7,352 nt of DNA from Paracoccaceae bacterium (GTDB lineage: Bacteria; Pseudomonadota; Alphaproteobacteria; Rhodobacterales; Rhodobacteraceae): the NCBI GenBank assembly GCA_002400675.1, contig NVQY01000120.1, positions 1 to 7,352 on the forward strand, read 5' to 3'. Of this stretch, positions 1 to 4,306 are shown one piece after another. The position numbers and the translations under genes were made by a program. Under the pieces are notes generated by a model. That model had not been told where the DNA came from and did no database searches. It saw nothing but the letters and a program-made list of their open reading frames with translations. Positions within the stretch are counted from its first letter, which is position 1; each line of letters starts with the position of its first letter.

Positions 1-228
1 CGCGGTGCGCGACCCGCCGTATACGCCGCCCATGTAGACGCCGGCGATCAGGGCGAGGGCTTCGTTCACGTCCCATTTGAAGGTGAACGAGATCAGGATC
101 GAGGCGGCCATGGTCACCGACAGGCCGGGAATTGCGCCCACGTAAATGCCCGCCATTGTGCCGGCTGCGGTCAGAAACAACAGCGTTGGATCGAACCACG
201 ACAGGGCGAGAAAACCAAGGATTTCCAC
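1..228 (-). CDS. tctA: Tripartite tricarboxylate transporter permease, large membrane subunit TctA (N-terminal 76 residues, cut by window edge)
   Basis: This is the large, multi-spanning permease subunit of a tripartite tricarboxylate transporter. It sits in the inner membrane and moves carboxylates delivered by TctC, driven by an ion gradient. The visible part begins at a GTG (226-228) and reads MEILGFLALSWFDPTLLF, then a Gly-rich membrane stretch with GAIPGLSVTMAASIL (family form GxxPGLGxxMAxAxL) and ALIAGVYMGGVYGGSRT (family form ALLxGxYYGGxYGGS). Both signatures are typical of the TctA N-terminus. The GTG start is favoured because it follows the tctB stop by one base, an AGGGG Shine-Dalgarno-like run (239-243) lies about 10 bases upstream, and the protein aligns with the family's usual N-terminus. 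The close spacing implies translational coupling to tctB. The family is about 500 residues long, so roughly 85 percent lies beyond the left edge. The substrate cannot be told from the sequence. Confidence 0.93.
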   Translation of the reverse strand, partial: MEILGFLALSWFDPTLLFLTAAGTMAGIYVGAIPGLSVTMAASILISFTFKWDVNEALALIAGVYMGGVYGGSRTA

Positions 229-229
229 C

Positions 230-712
230 CTAGAACAGCCCCTGCAACAGGGTCCCCCGTGGCAGAACCACCTGAAACGCCACGCGAAAAATCAGATATA
301 TGGCCCCAAGCGCAACCGCGCTGATGCCCGCCGTCATAAACACATTGCGCCGCCACAAAAAGCCGATTGAGACCAACAGGAACAGCCCCGACGCCACCAC
401 AAACCCCAGCCACGGCATCACCGCCACGTAAATCGCCACCAACCCCAGCATAACCATCTGCCGCAACGGCGTAATCTGGCGCACAAACCGCCCAACGCCG
501 CCGCCGCCAGATGGCCGCCGCGCGGTATCGCGCAAAATCCACAGCCCCGAGATAACCATAACCCCCGAGGCCAGCATCGGAAACACCCCCGGCGTGGACA
601 GGCCGCTAAACCCGGAAATCAGCACCGATTGCCAGAACAACCACGCGCTGGCGAGAAGTATGAGAACGATGAACACAAGCTCTCCGGGCCGGCGTGAATT
701 GTCTGGTGGCAT
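230..712 (-). CDS. tctB: Tripartite tricarboxylate transporter small membrane subunit TctB
   Basis: This 160-residue hydrophobic protein is the small integral-membrane subunit of the TctCBA transporter and works with TctA in the inner membrane. Hydrophobic segments lie at about residues 11-30, 41-60, 86-121 (probably two closely spaced helices) and 126-150, the four-helix layout of TctB. The stretch GLSTPGVFPMLASGVMV (about 37-53) matches the family's conserved G-x-FP-x-L region after helix 1. A Gly-rich loop (SGGGGVG, about 68-74) separates the two halves. TctB is poorly conserved in general, so the call rests on size, topology and position between tctC and tctA. The ATG (710-712) has a GGAG Shine-Dalgarno (722-725) at a 9-base spacing. 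A terminator-like hairpin lies just upstream, between tctC and this gene, and may lower its expression relative to tctC. Confidence 0.9.
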   Translation of the reverse strand: MPPDNSRRPGELVFIVLILLASAWLFWQSVLISGFSGLSTPGVFPMLASGVMVISGLWILRDTARRPSGGGGVGRFVRQITPLRQMVMLGLVAIYVAVMPWLGFVVASGLFLLVSIGFLWRRNVFMTAGISAVALGAIYLIFRVAFQVVLPRGTLLQGLF

Positions 713-739
713 TGGGGCTGGCTCCGATTTGAGATGTGC

Positions 740-771
740 AAAAAGGCCGGTCCGGGGTTGCCGGGCCGGCC
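740..771 (-). terminator. Terminator-like hairpin between tctC and tctB (probable attenuator)
   Basis: Read on the minus strand, positions 771 to 745 form a stem of GGCCGG paired with CCGGCC, then a single C/A mismatch, then CCGG paired with CCGG around a 5-base loop. TTTTT (744-740) follows immediately. This is the form of a rho-independent terminator. It lies 14 bases after the tctC stop and ends 27 bases before the tctB start, inside what is otherwise one operon. Partial termination here would make more tctC than tctBA mRNA, which suits a transporter that needs excess binding protein. The stem could also protect the 3' end of a processed tctC transcript. The structure is seen in the sequence; the effect is inferred. 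Confidence 0.7.
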
Positions 772-785
772 CATGGGTGCGCCGG

Positions 786-1778
786 TTACGGGCGCGGAAT
801 ACCCAGAGTTTCCGGGTTCACCTTGGCAGCGCCAGTATCCTGAAGCGCCCATGCCGTGACCTGCTGCCACTTTTTCAGAAACGCGTCAGCCTCGTCGCCT
901 GAAATCCCCATCAGGACGTTGCCCCGATTGGTCATCAGGGTCTGATAGGCTTCGTCTTGCGCAGCGGTGGCAAAGGCGGCGACATATATTGCCTTGATGT
1001 CGTCAGGCGTGTCACGCTTGACGAACACACCGTAAAACGGCCCCCAGGGCAGGAAATTCGCCATGTCGGGCAGGGCGTCGGTGATTGCCGGAACGCCGGG
1101 CAACGGGCCGATTTCCTCGCCGTTGACCACGGCCAGCGCGCGCATGTTGCCGGCTTTGATCTGCTCGGCGGCGGCGGACAGACCCGCAGGCATAAAGTCA
1201 ACTTCGCCACCCAGCATCGCGGTCAGGCCGGGGCCTTCGCCGCCAAACGGGATCGCGGTGACGTCAAACGGTGCAGAGTTCGAGATCAGCGCGCTGACCG
1301 TCGACGGCAGGCCGCCCGGGCCGGTTGAACCCATTTTCACCATGCCGGGATTGGCGGCGATATCGGCCATCAATTCGCCCATGCTCTGGTATTTCGAGGC
1401 CGCCGGCACAACCACCACGGCCACGCCGCGTCCAAGGATGTTCACCGGGTAGAAACTGGAATAATCCAGCGAACTTACCCCCATGATCGGGTGCAACTGC
1501 GGGTTCTCGGCCCCGTACAGAAAGGTATAGCCGTCCGCCGCCGCGGTGTTGACATAGGCGGTCGAAATGGCCCCGGCACCGCCGGATTTGTTCAGCACAA
1601 CGATCGATTTGCCCAAGGCCGCTTCGGCCGCCGGGTTTATCGCGCGCGCAACGGTATCGGTCGCCCCGCCCGCGCCCCACATCACTACGCCCAGAACTTC
1701 GCGTTCCGGGAATTCGGCCTGGGCCATCGTTGCAGTCAGGGTCAGAGCGGTCAGTGCTCCTGCTATTTTACGGATCAT
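786..1778 (-). CDS. tctC: Tripartite tricarboxylate transporter periplasmic substrate-binding protein TctC (Bug family)
   Basis: This 330-residue periplasmic binding protein captures a carboxylate or related small molecule and hands it to the TctAB permease. Residues 1-21 are a Sec signal peptide (MIRKIAGALTAL... ending AQA), with cleavage predicted before Glu22. The mature protein follows the Bug/TctC plan: MWGAGGATDTVARAI (about 33-47) corresponds to the usual P-[FWY]-x-x-GGxTDxxAR ligand loop, VVLNKSGGAGAIS to the NxxGAGG loop, and GSTGPGGLPSTVSAL to the second phosphate-loop-like turn. AMLGGEVDFMPAG and MRALAVVNGEEIGPLPGVPAI (NB: read in two parts) match the domain-2 signatures. Length is normal for the family. 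The ligand is not predictable, since this family covers citrate, other di- and tricarboxylates, aromatic acids and more. It is the first gene of the operon, with an exceptionally strong Shine-Dalgarno, so high expression is expected. Confidence 0.95.
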   Translation of the reverse strand: MIRKIAGALTALTLTATMAQAEFPEREVLGVVMWGAGGATDTVARAINPAAEAALGKSIVVLNKSGGAGAISTAYVNTAAADGYTFLYGAENPQLHPIMGVSSLDYSSFYPVNILGRGVAVVVVPAASKYQSMGELMADIAANPGMVKMGSTGPGGLPSTVSALISNSAPFDVTAIPFGGEGPGLTAMLGGEVDFMPAGLSAAAEQIKAGNMRALAVVNGEEIGPLPGVPAITDALPDMANFLPWGPFYGVFVKRDTPDDIKAIYVAAFATAAQDEAYQTLMTNRGNVLMGISGDEADAFLKKWQQVTAWALQDTGAAKVNPETLGIPRP

Positions 1779-1783
1779 ATTTT

Positions 1784-1790
1784 CCTCCTA
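1784..1790 (-). promoter_or_regulatory. Strong Shine-Dalgarno of tctC
   Basis: On the minus strand TAGGAGG lies about 5-6 bases before the tctC ATG, a near-perfect match to the anti-Shine-Dalgarno. It fixes the start codon and predicts strong translation of the binding protein, in contrast to the weaker sites of tctB (GGAG) and tctA (AGGGG before a GTG). Confidence 0.85.
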
Positions 1791-1876
1791 AGTGTCTGTT
1801 TTACAAATAAATATAGATGCTCATCCAGAATACAGACCGCGCGTTCAGCGGCCCGGCCAAAACCATGGCATGGGGT

Positions 1877-1890
1877 CAGTTTAACAACTG
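1877..1890. promoter_or_regulatory. Inverted repeat CAGTT-N4-AACTG, candidate operator
   Basis: CAGTTTAACAACTG is a perfect 5-bp inverted repeat with a 4-base centre, lying in the AT-rich middle of the divergent spacer about 100 bases upstream of tctC. It overlaps the -35-like element of the possible plus-strand promoter. Size and position suit a dimeric repressor or activator site, but so short a palindrome can arise by chance and no cognate regulator is in view. Confidence 0.3.
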
Positions 1891-1909
1891 CGCTGGCAAT
1901 TAACATACT
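1881..1909 (+). promoter_or_regulatory. Possible sigma-70 type promoter reading toward the GST remnant
   Basis: TTAACA (1881-1886, five of six to TTGACA) is followed after 17 bases by CATACT (1904-1909, four of six to TATAAT), inside an AT-rich patch upstream of the mini-ORF and the GST remnant. The spacing is ideal but the -10 match is only fair. This is a weak pattern-based call. Confidence 0.3.
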
Positions 1910-2000
1910 AATAAACATCCTTACTCACCGCACGCCCGGCGCGCCTTGGGGGCGATGTGTGCGAATTTGCACGGTCAATTGTATGCGGAAAAGGTACGAT

Positions 2001-2069
2001 ATGCCCAAGCAATCCGAAATCCGCACCAAGGCCACGGCACCAGATATGCAAAGCCTGCTGTGCGGATAA
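2001..2069 (+). CDS. Possible 22-residue mini-ORF or leader peptide upstream of the GST remnant
   Basis: An ATG at 2001 opens a 22-codon frame (begins MPKQSEIRTK, ends SLLCG, TAA at 2067-2069). AAGG (about 1990-1993) lies a plausible 7 bases upstream. The stop comes 15 bases before the ATG of the downstream GST remnant, whose own Shine-Dalgarno falls in the gap. It is hydrophilic with no recognisable domain. It may be a leader peptide, a relic of a longer gene, or chance. I favour chance or relic because a frame this short carries no statistical weight. Confidence 0.22.
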   Translation: MPKQSEIRTKATAPDMQSLLCG

Positions 2070-2084
2070 TCAGGAGCGACCCTA

Positions 2085-2386
2085 ATGAGCAAACCCACCA
2101 ACAAATCCGTCGAACAGCCGCAATCAGGTGCCGGCGCGCGCCGCGCACAGGGCGAATTTGTGCGCGGCGTCAGCGGGTTCCGCAGCGTTTTGGGGCAGGG
2201 CCTAGATTTGCCGGCGCACCCCGGTCGCTATCACCTGTTTGTCGCGCTCAACTGCCCGTGGTGCCGCTGGGGCCGCTGCGCCCGATGCCCTACCCAGAGG
2301 CGTACCAACACCCTGAACTGGCAGGGTATTTCCGTCAACCTGCGCCTTTGGGCGGCCTTATTCCTGCGTGGCCAGCGCGTCGCTGA
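2085..2386 (+). pseudogene. Glutathionyl-hydroquinone reductase (xenologous GST, YqjG/ECM4-like) with a large internal deletion and frame change
   Basis: Intact members (about 310-330 residues, cytoplasmic) use an active-site Cys to reduce glutathionyl-hydroquinones, releasing glutathione. Here the ATG at 2085 has a good AGGAG (2072-2076). The first roughly 60 codons read as a normal family N-terminus: GEFVRGVSGFRS, then HPGRYHLFVALNCPWC, which contains the catalytic Cys-Pro-Trp-Cys motif. The frame then becomes low-complexity nonsense (RWGRCARCPTQRR). From about 2250, a shifted frame reads VVPLGPLRPMPYPEAY and HPELAGYF and stops at TGA 2384-2386. As I recall the family, that resembles the extreme C-terminus (VVPxGPxRPxxYPEAYxHPEL). 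Almost all of the thioredoxin fold and the whole helical domain would be missing, so the product should be inactive. The first frame stays open past 2386, but there it runs antisense to the nucleoside phosphorylase gene and is not taken as coding. The N-terminal assignment is firm; the C-terminal one is from memory. Confidence 0.72.
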
Positions 2387-3158
2387 CGGCGCGCACAACG
2401 GCGAGGCTGGTCAAGGCACCGTCGGCTTCGCCTTTTTCGAAATCATCGCCGCTTTGGGCCATTTGGTTGGTGATATGGGCGAAACACACCACCGATTTCC
2501 CGCGCGCTGCGGCAAAGGCGTAAAGGGCTGCGGCCTCCATTTCCACCGCCAGAATGCCACGGTCGCGGTTGGCGGCGATGGCCTTTTCCGTCTCGCGGTA
2601 AGGGGCGTCGGTGGTCCATGCAGCCCCCTTGACCACGCTAAAGGGCAGGGCGTCAAACGCGCCCTTTAACCGGGCCAGAACCGGGGCCGGGGCGGGGGCA
2701 AAATCGGACGGGGCAAGATAATGATAGCTGGTGCCTTCGTCCCGTAACGCCTTGTCAATCAACACAAAACAGGGCGACGGGATGGTTTCGGCAATCTGCC
2801 CCGCCGAGGTGATGCTGATCAACAACTGGCAGCCTGAGGCAAACAACTGCTCGGCCAACAGCACCGCGAACGAGGCCCCGACCGCATTGCCGATCACGCC
2901 GATTTCGCGGCCCTCATGGGTGAACGTGAACAGGTCGGTGTGATAGCACGCCCAGACCCCACAACGTTGCGCCCGCCCCGAGGCCCGCAGCCAGCGCACG
3001 ATGTCCCCATCCGGGTCCAGCAGGCAGACATCCGGCACCTTGCCTTGTGTCAGGCCGCGTTGGCGCCGGCCTTCGCGCAACAGGTTTTCCGGGCGGAACA
3101 CCGATTGATCGCGAGGGTATTTGTCCGTCAGGATCGGCGGGTCGACGGGGGAGGTCAT
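2358..3158 (-). CDS. Nucleoside phosphorylase family protein (PNP_UDP_1 type)
   Basis: This 266-residue cytoplasmic protein belongs to the nucleoside phosphorylase-I superfamily, which cleaves the glycosidic bond of nucleosides or related compounds using phosphate (or water in the nucleosidase branch). The core is recognisable: GVIGNAVGASFAVLLAEQL (about 87-105) and LLISITSAGQI (about 112-122) are the central strand-turn regions. GAAWTTDAPYRET (about 178-190) is the base-site loop. ILAVEMEAAALYAFA (about 202-216) carries the E-M-E signature whose second acidic residue binds the ribose hydroxyls. The N-terminal phosphate-binding G-x-P-x-R motif of classic uridine and purine phosphorylases is not obvious; PDVCLLDPDGDIVRWL (about 42-57) occupies its place. 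Specificity is therefore open. The ATG at 3156-3158 is the only start after the last in-frame stop, yet lacks a clear Shine-Dalgarno. It converges on and slightly overlaps the GST remnant. Confidence 0.85.
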   Translation of the reverse strand: MTSPVDPPILTDKYPRDQSVFRPENLLREGRRQRGLTQGKVPDVCLLDPDGDIVRWLRASGRAQRCGVWACYHTDLFTFTHEGREIGVIGNAVGASFAVLLAEQLFASGCQLLISITSAGQIAETIPSPCFVLIDKALRDEGTSYHYLAPSDFAPAPAPVLARLKGAFDALPFSVVKGAAWTTDAPYRETEKAIAANRDRGILAVEMEAAALYAFAAARGKSVVCFAHITNQMAQSGDDFEKGEADGALTSLAVVRAVSDALATQE

Positions 3159-3192
3159 GGGCGTGAAATCATCAGGATCGGGTTCCTTGGGG

Positions 3193-3256
3193 GGTGTGGA
3201 ATATGCGGTTTTGTACTTGTTTCAGGTGTGGAATATGCCGTTTTGTACTTGTTTCA
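3193..3256. repeat. Perfectly abutting 32-bp tandem duplication (two copies, 31 of 32 identical)
   Basis: Copy 1 (3193-3224) and copy 2 (3225-3256) begin GGTGTGGAATATGC and end GTTTTGTACTTGTTTCA, differing only at the base after ATATGC (G in copy 1, C in copy 2). The repeats abut exactly. The unit of 32 bases is not a multiple of three, so it cannot be an in-frame peptide repeat. It sits in the spacer between two divergent genes, 35 bases upstream of the phosphorylase start and about 113 bases upstream of the hydrolase start. This is where a duplicated regulator site or promoter element would be expected. The single mismatch implies a fairly recent duplication or selection to keep both copies. 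Confidence 0.92.
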
Positions 3257-3261
3257 TGCTG

Positions 3262-3286
3262 GACAAATTGTCAATTAAACGATTGA
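3262..3286. promoter_or_regulatory. Two adjoining small inverted repeats, candidate operator/promoter region of the hydrolase gene
   Basis: GACAA-A-TTGTC (3262-3272) is a perfect 5-bp palindrome, and TCAAT-N6-ATTGA (3271-3286) is a second one overlapping its end. On the plus strand TTGTCA (3268-3273) could be a -35, but the only -10-like sequence (TAATGG at 3288) is too close. On the minus strand TTGACA (3268-3273 region) is a perfect -35 hexamer reading toward the phosphorylase through the tandem repeat, without a good -10 at 16-18 bases. The region is AT-rich and clearly promoter-like; exact elements are uncertain. Confidence 0.35.
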
Positions 3287-3369
3287 ATAATGGACCATCT
3301 GACCCGCGGCGCCCCAAGCTGCGCCACCGGCCCCAACGACCAAAAGACCCCTGCAAAAGGAAATCTGAA

Positions 3370-4284
3370 ATGGCAATCGCGAATATTCTCAAAGCTGTAA
3401 TTCTGGGGGTCATCCTGACGCTGACCGCGCCATCCGGCAAGGGCTGGGCGCAAGAACCCGTCACCTTGATATCGGGCGATATCACCCTGAATGGCACCCT
3501 TGTTCTGGCCGATGGGCAAACCCTGTCGGACGGCATTATCCTGCTGACCCACGGCACCCTTGCCCATAATGGCATGGAGACCATTCAGGGCTTGCAGTCC
3601 GTCCTTGAGGAACGCGGCATCAGCACCCTTGCGATCACCCTTGGCCTTGGCATCAGCGACCGTACCGGGTTCTATGACTGCACGATCCCAAGCCGGCATT
3701 TGCATCAGGACGGCGTGGCGGAAATCGGTCAATGGCTGGCGTGGCTAAAGGATCAGGGCGCGCAAGACATCACCATCATGGGCCATTCGCGCGGCGGCAA
3801 CCAGACCGCGTGGTTTGCGGCCGAAAATGCCAATGCCGGTTTTTCCCGGGTGATCCTGCTGGCACCGATGCTGGGCGATCCGGTGAAACAGGCCGCCGGG
3901 TACGAGGCCCGCTATGGCCAGCCGCTGGCCGGGCTGTTGAGCAAAGCGCAGGACATGGTTGCGGCGGGCAAGGGCGATGATCTGATGGCGGTGCCCGGCC
4001 TGCTTTATTGCAAGGACACCAGGGCCAGTGCGGCGGCATTTGTGTCGTATTACGCACCCGAACCGCGACGTGATACCGCCACCTTGCTGCCGGTGATCGC
4101 CCAGCCGGTTCTGGTGATTGGCGGCACCGCCGATCAGGTCGTCACCGGCCTGCAAGCGGCGGTCGCGCCCTTGAGCGACGATGAAAACCTTACGCTGGTG
4201 ATGATCGAAGACGCTGACCACAGCTTTCTCGACTTTTCCGCCGAAGACGTGGCCGACGCCATAGAAGAGTTCGTGAAAGGCTGA
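3370..4284 (+). CDS. Secreted alpha/beta hydrolase
   Basis: This 304-residue protein of the alpha/beta hydrolase fold is probably periplasmic or secreted. Residues 1-28 look like a Sec signal peptide (MAIANILKAVILGVILTLTA... ending GWAQ), and the mature chain starts near Glu29. LLTHGTLAHNG (about 58-68) is the oxyanion-hole loop after strand 3. GHSRGGNQ (138-145) is the nucleophile elbow with Ser140. GGTADQVV (251-258) supplies the acid Asp255, and DADHSFLD (281-288) supplies His284, so the triad is complete. Cys104 and Cys214 could form a disulfide in an exported protein. The frame is open upstream to 3121, but ATG 3370 is chosen because it has AAGGAAA (3357-3363) 6 bases ahead and a signal peptide directly after, and because the upstream extension runs through a non-triplet tandem repeat. 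The substrate is unknown; ester or thioester hydrolysis is the general expectation. The gene stands alone. Confidence 0.88.
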   Translation: MAIANILKAVILGVILTLTAPSGKGWAQEPVTLISGDITLNGTLVLADGQTLSDGIILLTHGTLAHNGMETIQGLQSVLEERGISTLAITLGLGISDRTGFYDCTIPSRHLHQDGVAEIGQWLAWLKDQGAQDITIMGHSRGGNQTAWFAAENANAGFSRVILLAPMLGDPVKQAAGYEARYGQPLAGLLSKAQDMVAAGKGDDLMAVPGLLYCKDTRASAAAFVSYYAPEPRRDTATLLPVIAQPVLVIGGTADQVVTGLQAAVAPLSDDENLTLVMIEDADHSFLDFSAEDVADAIEEFVKG

Positions 4285-4306
4285 CGCGCCCCTCCTGTGT
4301 AAGTCC

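Larger units (their letters stand above)
1779..2084. other. Divergent spacer between tctC and the GST remnant
   Basis: This 306-base stretch separates two divergent transcription units. The part from about 1800 to 1930 is AT-richer than its surroundings, as expected for promoters. On the minus strand a TATATT (in the run around 1809-1815) is a plausible -10 for tctC, but I see no convincing -35 at the right distance. A perfect inverted repeat lies at 1877-1890 and a mini-ORF at 2001-2069. No regulator gene for the transporter is present in this spacer or beside it. Confidence 0.6.

Noticed and set aside
1491..2069. Plus-strand 192-codon frame spanning the tctC start and spacer.
   Set aside because: Most of it is antisense to tctC; only the last 22 codons (from 2001) have a plausible ribosome site and were listed separately at low confidence.
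2085..2669. A single 194-codon plus-strand frame running from the GST N-terminus through the phosphorylase region.
   Set aside because: After about codon 60 it loses all similarity to the GST family, and beyond 2386 it is the antisense shadow of the well-supported phosphorylase gene.
3308..3325. GGCGC/GCGCC inverted repeat ahead of the hydrolase gene, considered as a hairpin or riboswitch element.
   Set aside because: The stem is only 5 bp in GC-rich sequence with an 8-base loop and no further conserved structure; chance is the simplest explanation.
3121..3369. N-terminal extension of the hydrolase frame to an ATG at 3121.
   Set aside because: It would overlap the phosphorylase gene start, run through a 32-base (non-triplet) duplication, and hide the signal peptide that begins at 3370 behind a ribosome site.
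4285..4306. Bidirectional terminator between the convergent hydrolase and ATPase genes.
   Set aside because: The 22-base gap contains no inverted repeat or T-tract that would support one.
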